This document shows, in pieces, positions 42,344 to 50,556 of a stretch of 64,000 nucleotides of DNA. The notes under the pieces are model-generated. The model saw only the letters and a program-made list of their open reading frames with translations. It searched no databases and was not told where the DNA came from. A program made the position numbers and the translations under genes. This DNA is from Halobacillus sp. A5 (GTDB taxonomy: Bacteria > Bacillota > Bacilli > Bacillales > Halobacillaceae): the NCBI RefSeq assembly GCF_024189315.1, contig NZ_JAIZEO010000001.1:930001-994000 (forward strand). Reading direction: 5' to 3'. The stretch's first letter is position 1, and each line of letters begins with the position of its first letter.

Positions 42344-42782
42344 CAGACTGTTGAAAAAGTTTGGGTGTATGTGTACATCGTGTCTCATAGTTCCCTCAAT
42401 AGAACCAGAAGAAAAAGGAACAGGAAAAAGCGCCGCTTTTAAGCGGGGCAGGCGGAAAGTCTCCTCGGTCTGCGAACTGTGGGGCTTTTCCAGTCTGCTT
42501 GTCCCGCAGGAGTCCTTCCTTTTTCCGTTTCTTTTAATCACAAGAGGCCCTCGGAACCATTGCATAAACGCCTATGGGTCTAGTGATCATTTATCGAAAA
42601 AGGGTTTTAGGAAACGGCGAGACTCCTGTGGGAGGTGCGGACATGGTGAGACCCCGGAAGGCAAAGCCTGAGGAGGCTTACTGTACGCCCACGGAAAGCG
42701 AGTCGTTTCCTAAAACCCTTACCTTTTGCATAAGCAAGATATGTTTACACTTTAGAGTAAACGATAGTTTCTCAACAAGCTG
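42344..42782. repeat. Compound intergenic palindromic repeat, copy 2
   Basis: Same structure as 346-800. Module A2: arms AAAAAGGAACAGGAAAAAG (42412-42430) and CTTTTTCCGTTTCTTTT (42519-42535) around GTCCCGCAGGAGTCC. Module B2: arms AAAAAGGGTTTTAGGAAACG (42597-42616) and CGTTTCCTAAAACCCTT (42704-42720) around GACTCCTGTGGGAGG, GAGACCCCGG, GAGGAGGCT and GGAAAGCGAGT. ATGTTTACACTT follows at 42741-42752. The ends ACTGTTGAAAAAGTTT and (reverse complement of the right end) AGCTTGTTGAGAAACT are inverted-repeat-like. Frames across it are not genes. Confidence 0.8.
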
Positions 42783-42811
42783 CAGGCCTAAGATTGATGA
42801 TCTTAGGCCTG
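42783..42811. terminator. Duplicated terminator, right copy
   Basis: Identical to 42315-42343. Followed by TTTCTTTATTT, so the U-tract serves rightward transcripts. Together the two copies make the original bidirectional terminator between the DUF1206 gene and the rsgA-like gene. Confidence 0.8.
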
Positions 42812-42816
42812 TTTCT

Positions 42817-43827
42817 TTATTTAGAAGAGCGTGGACCGTGCAGAATTCGATTAGCTCGATGAGTTCCATATTTATCTTTTAATTCCAGACGATGAAGTTC
42901 GCGCTCCAGCTTATGATAATTCTTCACTCTCTCTTCACTTAACTCTCCGTTATGAACCGCTTGAAGAATGGCACACCCAGGTTCTTTTTTATGTTGACAG
43001 TTTCGAAACTTACAAGAATGGCTTAATGCTTCAATATCTGAAAAAACCGCCTCCACACTATCAGAGCCACCCCATAATTGCAATTCTCTCAGCCCTGGAG
43101 TATCTATGATCACTGCCCCATTGTCTAGTGTAAACATTTCACGATGCGTAGTCGTATGACGACCTTTGTCATCTTTAGCTCTCACCTGATTTGTTGACAG
43201 TACCTCTTCACCGAGAAGCCGATTAATTAAGGTGGATTTCCCAACTCCTGAAGAACCGGTTAATAAATACGTATGCCCACTTTTAAGTTCTTTATGGAAC
43301 TCTTCTATTCCTTCAAGGGCTACACTGCTTATCGTATAAACAGGAACAGCGGGTATCCGTCTTTCAATGCTGAGCTTAAATTCAGCAGCGTCCTCGCTTA
43401 AATCACTCTTTGTACATACGATCGCCGGAGCTGCCCCGCTTTCATACACTTGATAGACATAACGTTCCAGTCTTTGTAAATTAAACTCTGTAGTAATAGA
43501 TGTCACGATTAATACAGTATCCATATTCGCTGCCATAACCTGCTCGTTATGCTGGCCGCCGGGTTCTTTTCTCGAAAAAACAGTCGTTCTCGCTAACACT
43601 CGCTGAATTACAGCCTTATCGCTGCTGGAAGATTTATAAACAACCCAGTCTCCCACTACAGGCCAAGCGTCTCCTTGATGGCGAAGCTTTCCAGAAACCT
43701 CAGCCTGTATTAAACCTTTCTCCGTCCATATTGTAAAAATACTTGACGTTGAACGTGCAATTCTTCCCGCTTGTTCTTCACTCTGAAGCTGTTCTCTAAC
43801 GTGTACTGGTACCAACAACTTTTTCAC
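42817..43827 (-). CDS. rsgA: RsgA-like ribosome-associated GTPase
   Basis: 336 residues with a circularly permuted GTPase: G4 (VCTKSDLSE) comes before G1 (GSSGVGKSTLINRLLG) and G3 (IDTPGLRELQL). N-terminal OB fold (about 25-100) and C-terminal zinc site CKFRNCQHKKEPGCAILQA. RsgA matures the 30S subunit. It is longer than B. subtilis RsgA/YloQ (about 298), so it may be the second paralog found in some Bacillaceae rather than the main copy; I cannot tell from this window. GTG 43827 with AGGAGG 6 bp upstream. A 21-codon ORF and hairpin precede it. Confidence 0.85.
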   Translation of the reverse strand: MKKLLVPVHVREQLQSEEQAGRIARSTSSIFTIWTEKGLIQAEVSGKLRHQGDAWPVVGDWVVYKSSSSDKAVIQRVLARTTVFSRKEPGGQHNEQVMAANMDTVLIVTSITTEFNLQRLERYVYQVYESGAAPAIVCTKSDLSEDAAEFKLSIERRIPAVPVYTISSVALEGIEEFHKELKSGHTYLLTGSSGVGKSTLINRLLGEEVLSTNQVRAKDDKGRHTTTHREMFTLDNGAVIIDTPGLRELQLWGGSDSVEAVFSDIEALSHSCKFRNCQHKKEPGCAILQAVHNGELSEERVKNYHKLERELHRLELKDKYGTHRANRILHGPRSSK

Positions 43828-43847
43828 TCTATTCCTCCTGTTTTTTA

Positions 43848-43878
43848 GGAGGACCTCCGCTTAGCTGATATGTCCTCC
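43848..43878 (-). promoter_or_regulatory. Leader hairpin before rsgA-like gene
   Basis: On the minus strand GGAGGAC (43878-43872 region) can pair with GTCCTCC (43854-43848), loop about 17 bases containing the stop of the small ORF at 43861. Its 3' arm ends 12 bases before the RBS of the GTPase gene. No U run, so an effect on translation is more likely than termination. Inference. Confidence 0.4.
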
Positions 43879-43926
43879 ATGTTCTAATAACTTATGAACG
43901 TATATTCCAAGAATTAATGATTTCAT
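43861..43926 (-). CDS. Candidate 21-residue leader peptide
   Basis: ATG 43926, preceded by AAAGGAG with about 10 bp spacing; translation MKSLILGIYVHKLLEHGGHI plus S, then TAA. The stop lies in the loop of a hairpin located just before the rsgA-like start. It may be a leader peptide; no similarity recognised. Chance ORF cannot be excluded at this length. Confidence 0.4.
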   Translation of the reverse strand: MKSLILGIYVHKLLEHGGHIS

Positions 43927-43980
43927 AACACATCAGCTCCTTTACGTGATCTATTAATAGTATATACAAATACTACTAAA

Positions 43981-44019
43981 AAAGCATCAAGTGAACAGTC
44001 AAAGTTCACTTGATGCTTT
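43981..44019 (-). terminator. Terminator after pbpC
   Basis: AAAGCATCAAGTGAAC / GTTCACTTGATGCTTT, a 16-bp perfect stem with a 7-base loop; on the minus strand followed by TTTTAGTAG. Confidence 0.92.
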
Positions 44020-44022
44020 ACT

Positions 44023-46038
44023 TTATTCCAATTCACTAAATACGTTTTTTACCAGCGGGACAACATCGCCGCTTCCGTCCTCTACGTCTTCAACCATCAT
44101 AGAGACAATTAAATCTTCTGAAGATGTATCCCAGGCAACAAACCATCCGTTCTCCTGCGCGTCCTCATCATCAAGAGATTCTTTTAACTCAGCTGTACCC
44201 GTCTTTCCTGCAAGACTTAATCCTTCTACCTGTGGGTCGTATGCAGAACCCTCTGAATCCTCCACAACAGCTTGCAGGTTTTCAGAAATAGTAGAAGCGG
44301 TATCTTCACTGATGACATCTTCTTTCCAATACTGCTCTGTTTCTTCATCCGACTGCATCACAGGCTGGATAAGATCGCCCCCGGTTATAAACGGAGTATA
44401 CGCTGCAGCAAGATGCAGCGGACTCATCAATACCTGCCCTTGACCATAACCTGTATCTGCAAGCAGAGCCTCACTTTCAAATTCTTCCTCATTTAAAATT
44501 TGTGAACTTGAGATCGGATAAGAAAACGGAAAATCTTCATCAAACCCAAAGTTCTCAGATTCCTCTAAAAACGCTTCGCCGCCAATATCAATAATCGACC
44601 GTGCAAAGTAAATGTTATCCGAGCGGACAAGTGCATCTCTAAGGTTTACATTATTATCAACATTCGCTCCATCTACTCTCGATACAGAATAATCTCCCCA
44701 GCCATCTTTCGTATAGGACTTCCCGTCAATAGACATTTCTTCATCTGGATCTATCTCCCCGGTTTCAAGCCCGATCGCAGCCGTAATTGGCTTAAAGGTA
44801 GAACCAGGTGAATACGTACCGCTGAACTTGTTACTTAACGGTGAACCTTCTTGCTCCTGAAGCTCTGTTCTCCGATCACCGCTCACACCAAGAATAAACT
44901 CATTTGGATCGTAGGCGGGAGAACTTACCATCGCTCTTACTTCCCCTGTCTGTGGATCAAGAGCTGCGGAAGAGCCTGGTTTTCCGTCCATTTCATCATA
45001 GATTGTCTCCTGTACCTCCAAATCCAGTGTAAGCTCAACATCTTCTCCGTTCGTAGCTTCCTTTTCGGCGAGGACATCTTTTTCGTTACCCTCATCGTCG
45101 TTAATTGCCACTTTTCCGCCTGCCTCACCACGCAGTTCATCCTCTAATACTTGTTCTAACCCTGCCTGGCCGACTTGGTCAGAAGCCGTATAACCTTCTT
45201 CACTTCTCTCTTCCAGTTGTTCTGCGTTTATATCATCCACATAACCGATGATATGGGCAGCTGCTTCTCCTGCTGGATAGACTCGTGCGTCTGCTTCCTG
45301 CAGTTGAGTCCCGCTCAATTCATTAATTTCATCAATTGTTTCTTCATCCTCTAAGGCAACTGACCCTACCGGTACAAAAGAAGATGATTGAACCCAGGAC
45401 TGATCAAGCTGAGTATCAATATATTCTACTGAAGTATTCAATATATCTGCCAGTTCTTCTTTCACTTCTTCTTCCTCGTCTTCTAACTGCTCAGGTACCA
45501 CTCCAACTTCCTGGACGGACCCATTTTCAGCTAAAGGGTCTCCATTCACATCAAAAATCTCTCCTCTTTCAGAAGAAAGTGATTGAGCGCTGATTTCATC
45601 TCCTTCTTCCATTCCAGCAAAGATCATCGACGGATTCCACTCAACTGCCCACTGATCTTCCTCATCTCCTTCTTCATAAACCAATTCAGCCTGATGAGAA
45701 AAATCCAGTTCGCCTGCCAAAGTTTCCATTTGTACATCATAATCGTAGGCAGGTTTATCTTCTTCATCATAATCTTGCTTCTCTTCAGGAGATTCATATG
45801 TAACTGAGAGATTATCCATTTCAATACCATCGTAAATATTCGTATACCTCTCTTCGAAATCCTCCTGACTAATTGCATCCTGAGATTCTTCGCTCAATAA
45901 GTCATACATTTCTCCAAATTCTTCATTTTCCCATGCTTCCATATAGTTCTCTACTGTAGCTTCAGGATCTGGCTGATCCGAGCATCCCACTAGTACTATA
46001 AAAGAAGAAATAAGGATCAAGCTTTTTAAGTATTTCAT
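44023..46038 (-). CDS. pbpC: Penicillin-binding lipoprotein, PBP3/PbpC class
   Basis: 671 residues. Lipoprotein signal with lipobox LVGC (Cys19), MecA_N/NTF2-like domain (about 25-145), PBP dimerisation domain (about 155-310) and transpeptidase domain (about 345-665). Catalytic motifs: SPGSTFKPI (SxxK), RSDN (SxN) and LAGKTGTAEL (KTG). Same domain order as B. subtilis PbpC and staphylococcal PBP2a (which would need resistance data to claim more). It cross-links peptidoglycan outside the membrane. The ectodomain is strikingly acidic (for example EDEEEEVKEELADI), as expected for proteins exposed to brine. Confidence 0.93.
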   Translation of the reverse strand: MKYLKSLILISSFIVLVGCSDQPDPEATVENYMEAWENEEFGEMYDLLSEESQDAISQEDFEERYTNIYDGIEMDNLSVTYESPEEKQDYDEEDKPAYDYDVQMETLAGELDFSHQAELVYEEGDEEDQWAVEWNPSMIFAGMEEGDEISAQSLSSERGEIFDVNGDPLAENGSVQEVGVVPEQLEDEEEEVKEELADILNTSVEYIDTQLDQSWVQSSSFVPVGSVALEDEETIDEINELSGTQLQEADARVYPAGEAAAHIIGYVDDINAEQLEERSEEGYTASDQVGQAGLEQVLEDELRGEAGGKVAINDDEGNEKDVLAEKEATNGEDVELTLDLEVQETIYDEMDGKPGSSAALDPQTGEVRAMVSSPAYDPNEFILGVSGDRRTELQEQEGSPLSNKFSGTYSPGSTFKPITAAIGLETGEIDPDEEMSIDGKSYTKDGWGDYSVSRVDGANVDNNVNLRDALVRSDNIYFARSIIDIGGEAFLEESENFGFDEDFPFSYPISSSQILNEEEFESEALLADTGYGQGQVLMSPLHLAAAYTPFITGGDLIQPVMQSDEETEQYWKEDVISEDTASTISENLQAVVEDSEGSAYDPQVEGLSLAGKTGTAELKESLDDEDAQENGWFVAWDTSSEDLIVSMMVEDVEDGSGDVVPLVKNVFSELE

Positions 46039-46145
46039 GATTTCCTCCTTATTTTCCCTTTTTAACGTTGTCCCTTATTATATCAAACTCTTCATTAAGA
46101 AAAAGTTATTGAACTTAAAATCCTGCAAAATAAAAAGAAAGAATT

Positions 46146-46493
46146 TCAGGCATCATTACCTTTTATTCTTCCTTCAATAAATGTGCACAAGTGACCAACG
46201 GTTGGAAAAGCTTCGAACTCTTTTCCGGCAGTATAGTCGATATTTGAATCGACCTCAATTTTCCAATAGTCTGTTAGATCTTTAAACGCTTTATGAAACA
46301 GCTGCCTGTCCCCTTCAAATAATCGGTATAGAGATAAATCTGTCGTTATATGTCCGACTGGATCGGCAGAGCTGTACTGTCTTACATATTTAACTGTCGA
46401 TAAGTATATCTCATAAACGATATTTTCCTGAGTAACCCTCTTCATTTCTTTTTTAGATTTAAATTGTTCAAAATCATAAACCTCGGCCATCAT
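46146..46493 (-). CDS. Conserved protein of unknown function (115 aa)
   Basis: MMAEVYDFEQFKSKKEMKRV..., no signal or membrane helix; middle VRQYSSADPVGHITTDLSLYRLFEGDRQLFHKAFKDLTDYW and end CTFIEGRIKGNDA. Predicted mixed alpha/beta. A strong GGAGGGGG lies 4 bp before ATG 46493 (or ATG 46490). I do not recognise the family with certainty. It precedes pbpC in the same direction, 107 bp away. Confidence 0.65.
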   Translation of the reverse strand: MMAEVYDFEQFKSKKEMKRVTQENIVYEIYLSTVKYVRQYSSADPVGHITTDLSLYRLFEGDRQLFHKAFKDLTDYWKIEVDSNIDYTAGKEFEAFPTVGHLCTFIEGRIKGNDA

Positions 46494-46654
46494 ATATCCC
46501 CCTCCTATTTCCTTCCCCTTTCTCGTTACTGTATTAATTCTACCTCTATCGACAGAAATCCTTTAAACTGGTAAAAGTTATCTAATGTTTACTGGAAGAT
46601 TTTTTACGTGACGTTATGTTATTCTAACATCGAATTTAAAAAGGAGTGCTGACC

Positions 46655-47392
46655 ATGAATGAAGTTATCGAAACCCTGCTGAACCATCGCAGTATTCGAA
46701 AGTTTAAAAATACAAAGCTTACCTCCACACAAATTGACTGCATCGTAGAAGCTGCGCAGCAAGCTTCTACCTCAAGTTATATGATGGCCTATACCATTAT
46801 TGGTGTGACAGATGACAGCCTTAAAGCTTCCCTTGCTGAAGTAAGCGGGCAGCCTTATGTTAAAGAAAACGGACATTTACTCGTATTCTGTGCGGATTTG
46901 AACCGTCAAACTCACTCGGCCCCGCCGGAAGTTTCCTTAAAAATGAAAGAAAATCTAGAGAACAGTGAACATTTTCTCGTTTCTGCTATTGATGCTGCCT
47001 TAGCTGCTCAGAATGCCGCCATAGCAGCGGAATCAATGGGACTTGGTATCTGTTATTTAGGGAGTCTCCGTAATGATATAGCTAGAGTCGATGAATTATT
47101 AGCCCTTCCCCCTCATGTTATACCATTGTTCGGTATGGCGATTGGAGAGCCGGATCATCTGCCTGATCGAAAACCACGTCTGCCGAAACAAGCGGTTTAT
47201 TTTGAAAATCAATATCAGTTCCACGATGAGGCTGTTCAAGAATTTGATAAACGGATCGCTTCTTATTACCAACAAAGGTCGTCGAATAATCGAAGCGATA
47301 CGTGGACGCAGCAAATGCACCGTCGCTTTTCAAAAACAATTCGAATGGATGTAACCGACCTTGTCCAAAAGAAAGGATTTAACAAACGATAA
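46655..47392 (+). CDS. nfrA: NfrA-type NADPH-dependent flavin/nitro reductase
   Basis: 245 residues, NfsA/NfrA family. N-terminal FMN phosphate site HRSIRKFKNTKLT, AAQQASTSSYMMAYTIIGV, MGLGICYLGSLRND and C-terminal PRLPKQAVYFENQYQ, all typical of the FMN-dependent oxygen-insensitive nitroreductases (B. subtilis NfrA, 249 aa). It reduces nitroaromatics, disulfides or FMN at NADPH cost; stress-linked in B. subtilis. Start ATG 46655 has AAAGGAG 9 bp before it. A sir2 gene follows 12 bp later and is probably co-transcribed. Confidence 0.9.
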   Translation: MNEVIETLLNHRSIRKFKNTKLTSTQIDCIVEAAQQASTSSYMMAYTIIGVTDDSLKASLAEVSGQPYVKENGHLLVFCADLNRQTHSAPPEVSLKMKENLENSEHFLVSAIDAALAAQNAAIAAESMGLGICYLGSLRNDIARVDELLALPPHVIPLFGMAIGEPDHLPDRKPRLPKQAVYFENQYQFHDEAVQEFDKRIASYYQQRSSNNRSDTWTQQMHRRFSKTIRMDVTDLVQKKGFNKR

Positions 47393-47404
47393 GGAGAGTC
47401 AAGT

Positions 47405-48160
47405 GTGAGTATGACTGAAAAATTAAGGGAAATCGCCGAGAAGATTGCTGACGCTCAAAATCTAGTGGTTTTAACCGGAGCAGGTGTTTCAACTGCGAGC
47501 GGCATCCCCGACTTTCGTTCCAGCGAAGGGTTATGGTCGAAGGATTTTAAACGGGAAGATTACATGTCGAATCATTACTTCTTCTATGATCCGGTAGATT
47601 TTTGGCTGAAGTACAAACAGATTTTTCAAGTAAAGCTATTAAAGCAGTATGAACCAAATGTCGTTCATCAATTTATTAAAGAATTAGAGACAGAAGAAAG
47701 ACAAGTAACAGTTATTACTCAGAATGTGGATGGACTGCATGAAAAGGCCGGAAGCTCTAAAGTAATTGAATACCATGGAACATTGGACAAAGCTAACTGT
47801 CCGAGCTGCCGGCAGTCCTATTCAATGGACTATGTGCTCGATTATGATCCTCCGAAGTGCCAGACGTGTAAAGCCATTTTAAAGCCTAACGTCGTATTGT
47901 TCGGGGATTTAATCACAGCACATGATGAATCAGAAGCATTGCTGGATCAAGCTGATTGTCTGCTTGTGCTGGGAACCTCTCTTCAGGTAACCCCTTTCAG
48001 CTTTTTACCCGACTATTCAAGACAGAGAAAGACCCCATCTGTCCTAATGAATAAAGAATCCACAATAAAAGATTACGTCTTTGACGAGGTCCTTTTAGGT
48101 GACTTAACGGAATGGATCCCTAAGTTACAGACTGAAGTAAATAAGATCTCCTCCTCTTAA
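47405..48160 (+). CDS. Sir2-family NAD-dependent protein deacylase
   Basis: 251 residues, class sirtuin. NAD site GAGVSTASGIPDFRS, TQNVDGLHEKAG, catalytic His in EYHGTLDK, zinc cysteines CPSCRQS and CQTCKAI, then KPNVVLFGD and LGTSLQVTPFSFLP. It removes acyl groups from lysine with NAD consumption, giving O-acyl-ADP-ribose. Start GTG 47405 (8 bp after GGAG) or ATG 47411. Follows nfrA closely: both use nicotinamide nucleotides, but a functional link is only inferred. Confidence 0.93.
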   Translation: MSMTEKLREIAEKIADAQNLVVLTGAGVSTASGIPDFRSSEGLWSKDFKREDYMSNHYFFYDPVDFWLKYKQIFQVKLLKQYEPNVVHQFIKELETEERQVTVITQNVDGLHEKAGSSKVIEYHGTLDKANCPSCRQSYSMDYVLDYDPPKCQTCKAILKPNVVLFGDLITAHDESEALLDQADCLLVLGTSLQVTPFSFLPDYSRQRKTPSVLMNKESTIKDYVFDEVLLGDLTEWIPKLQTEVNKISSS

Positions 48161-48279
48161 CAGAAGGGTCGATACTTTCTGTAACGGCAGGCTGGACCTC
48201 TTAATATTCTTAAAAAAGGTTAAGCTGCTGCTCTACAGGGTAGACTCCCTAAGAATCTATTTAGCTTGGAGGTATTGGA

Positions 48280-49275
48280 GTGGAACATATAAAGATAAGT
48301 CAAAATGACCTGAATGCCAGCCGTATAGGTCTAGGAACCTGGGCTATCGGTGGATGGATGTGGGGCGGCACTGATGAAAAGCAATCCATTGAAACCATTC
48401 ATACCGCGCTGGATAAAGGTATTAACTTTATTGATACAGCTCCCGTATACGGTTTCGGCCGTTCCGAAGAAATCGTCGGTAAAGCAGTAGAACAGTCCGG
48501 CAGACGAGAAGATCTTATTCTAGCTACTAAAGCAGCTATAGATTGGACAAATGAACAGCCTTTTAGAAATGGAACTAAGGAAAGAATTCACAAGGAGGTT
48601 GAGGATTCTCTTAAACGACTAAAGACAGATTATATTGATGTTTATCAAATTCACTGGCCCGATCCGCTGACCCCTTTACATGAAACGGCAGAAGCCCTGC
48701 ATTATTTGTATAAACAAGGGAAGATCAGAGCCATTGGAGTGAGTAACTTTTCTCCTGAACAAATGGACACTTTCAGAGAGGCGGCTCCTATTCATACATT
48801 GCAGCCTCCTTATAATTTATTCGAACGTGAAATTGAAGAGAATATTCTTCCTTACACAGAGAAGCATGGAATAACCACCGTTACCTATGGTTCTCTGTGC
48901 CGGGGGTTATTATCCGGGAAAATGTCAAAAGATCGTTCCTTTAAAGGGGATGACCTGCGAAACAATGATCCGAAATTCCAGGAGCCCCGCTTTGAACAAT
49001 ATTTAAATGCGGTGAATGAATTAGACCAATTCGCTCAGGAAAATTTCAATAAACGAGTGCTCCATTTAGCCGTTAAATGGGTATTAGAACAGCCAGGTTC
49101 AGGTGTGGCTCTCATGGGTGGAAGACGCCCGGACCAGCTTGATCCCGTAGATGAGATCACTGACTTCACTATTGGTCAAGACGCCTTAAAGGAAATTGAC
49201 AACATCTTGGATAAGCATGTTAAAAACCCTGTCGGTCCTGAATTTATGGCCCCGCCAACAAGACAGGACGTATAA
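48280..49275 (+). CDS. Aldo/keto reductase
   Basis: 331 residues, TIM-barrel AKR. Catalytic tetrad positions: Asp in FIDTAPVYGFGRSE (D, Y), Lys in ILATKAAI and His in YQIHWPDP. C-terminal cofactor part VLEQPGSGVALMGGRRPDQL binds the NADP phosphate. Closest in style to B. subtilis IolS/YhdN (GSP69) type. Start GTG 48280 with GGAGG upstream. Substrate unknown; general detoxification of aldehydes is likely. Confidence 0.9.
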   Translation: MEHIKISQNDLNASRIGLGTWAIGGWMWGGTDEKQSIETIHTALDKGINFIDTAPVYGFGRSEEIVGKAVEQSGRREDLILATKAAIDWTNEQPFRNGTKERIHKEVEDSLKRLKTDYIDVYQIHWPDPLTPLHETAEALHYLYKQGKIRAIGVSNFSPEQMDTFREAAPIHTLQPPYNLFEREIEENILPYTEKHGITTVTYGSLCRGLLSGKMSKDRSFKGDDLRNNDPKFQEPRFEQYLNAVNELDQFAQENFNKRVLHLAVKWVLEQPGSGVALMGGRRPDQLDPVDEITDFTIGQDALKEIDNILDKHVKNPVGPEFMAPPTRQDV

Positions 49276-49282
49276 TCAACTC

Positions 49283-49312
49283 AACCCGGGCTCAGGAAGT
49301 CCGGGTTTTATT
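49283..49312 (+). terminator. Terminator after aldo/keto reductase
   Basis: AACCCGG / CCGGGTT stem (49283-49307), then TTATTTG. Confidence 0.8.
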
Positions 49313-49461
49313 TGTGAAATTAACTGCTTTGAATCCTCTCTAGTACTTTATAAAATCTACATTGAATTCTTATTTAAATATCAAGAGCAGTATTATCAAC
49401 CGCCTTCTGGTAAAATAAAATTATTCATGCTGTCGTAGTGTAAGATAGAGGAGGCGTGGTT

Positions 49462-49947
49462 ATGGACATAATTGTGTGGCTCATTATTATATTGCTGTTT
49501 ATTGCAAGTTTTGCTAGTTTGATCTTTCCTATAATCCCTGGTCCATTAGTACTTTGGCTCGGATTTTTAGCTTACCAGTTCTTTATCAATAGTGTGAACC
49601 TCAGTATTTTGTTTTGGATAGCGATGATTCTTTTGACTGTTCTGCTTATAGTTGCAGACATTATTGCCAACAGTTATTACGTAAAAAAATACGGAGGCAG
49701 TAAATGGGGAGAACGAGCAGCAGCTGTCGGAGTGATAGTCGGTTCGTTTGTCATTCCTCCATTTGGAATTATTGTTGTTCCTTTTGTGCTGGTGTTAATC
49801 ATTGAACTTTTACAGGAGCGTTCGGCCCAAGATGCGGGTAAAGCTGCACTAGGTTCTTTATTTGGTTTTTTAAGTGGCAGTCTGGCAAAAATCTTAATTC
49901 AATTGTTTATGATTGCATGGTTCTTTTTTGAAATATGGTTATTTTAA
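49462..49947 (+). CDS. DUF456 family membrane protein (YqgC-like)
   Basis: 161 residues with four to five helices. Gly/Pro-rich pattern FPIIPGPLVLWLGFLAYQFF at the start, ADIIANSYYVKKYGGSKWGERAAAVGVIVGSF in the middle and KAALGSLFGFLSGSLAKI near the end are the DUF456 hallmarks. Function unknown. ATG 49462 is set by GAGGAGG 7 bp upstream. Confidence 0.87.
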   Translation: MDIIVWLIIILLFIASFASLIFPIIPGPLVLWLGFLAYQFFINSVNLSILFWIAMILLTVLLIVADIIANSYYVKKYGGSKWGERAAAVGVIVGSFVIPPFGIIVVPFVLVLIIELLQERSAQDAGKAALGSLFGFLSGSLAKILIQLFMIAWFFFEIWLF

Positions 49948-49999
49948 GACGAATGTGAAACTGATCATTTCTAAATCTTAAATTTGAGAGTATATGTTG

Positions 50000-50031
50000 A
50001 AATCCGAGAGCGTCACCGCTTCCGGATTTTC
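50000..50031 (+). terminator. Terminator after DUF456 gene
   Basis: AAATCCGAGAGCG / CGCTTCCGGATTT stem with one mismatch and loop TCAC, followed by TCATAAAAAAT. Confidence 0.75.
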
Positions 50032-50040
50032 ATAAAAAAT

Positions 50041-50075
50041 AGCTTGTAGAGAAACCAGAAGTTTCTCTACAAGCT
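50041..50075 (-). terminator. Terminator after FDH operon (AGCTTGTAG family hairpin)
   Basis: AGCTTGTAGAGAAAC / GTTTCTCTACAAGCT, a 15-bp perfect stem; on the minus strand followed by ATTTTTTATG. The same arms occur at 975-1010 inside the repeat array. Confidence 0.85.
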
Positions 50076-50088
50076 AAGCTGCTTCCTC

Positions 50089-50556
50089 TTATTCACGTCC
50101 CATTCCTTTTAGAAACTGCATTAACATTGTCACACTGCGATTTATTTCAGGATCCTTCAGAGCTTTTGCAAGATCAATAATTTTGGTTTTCTGCTCCGCT
50201 CCAGTTTCATTCATTTCTTTAATTCCTTCGTTTACCCGTGCAGTAGTTTCCCGCACGGTTTTCACATCTAAATCACCGAGCATAAATACGATCTCTGGAA
50301 TATTTTCCAGCATTTGAGCATAATGATCCTTACTTATTTCTTCCACTATATACTTTAATGCTTTTCCTTTGGAATGAGAGAGGGCATAAGCGGAATCTAA
50401 CGTACCTGTTTCATTTAAGGCATTTAATAACTTTATACCTTTTAAAATGGCATCTTTATTCTCGGAAACTGCCTCTTTTACTTCTTCAAGGTCGCGGGCC
50501 TGTTGTTCTTCCTTAGGAATTTCCAGCCGTTTTATATTCGTAATCGATTTAGCCAT
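50089..50556 (-). CDS. DUF1641 protein (YrhD-like) of the FDH-like operon
   Basis: 155 residues, all helical, no signal. [32 protein letters not shown] and [17 protein letters not shown] fit DUF1641. In B. subtilis, YrhD of this family is encoded beside the FDH-like YrhE. Here the start overlaps the end of the FDH-like gene by 8 bp (CDS ends at 50549), so they are coupled; it may be a subunit or maturation partner. Confidence 0.88.
   Translation of the reverse strand: MAKSITNIKRLEIPKEEQQARDLEEVKEAVSENKDAILKGIKLLNALNETGTLDSAYALSHSKGKALKYIVEEISKDHYAQMLENIPEIVFMLGDLDVKTVRETTARVNEGIKEMNETGAEQKTKIIDLAKALKDPEINRSVTMLMQFLKGMGRE

Noticed and set aside
42351-42671. ORFs inside the second compound repeat (42335-42882 region)
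   Set aside because: Same reason: repeats with decayed arms, not conserved protein sequence between the two copies.
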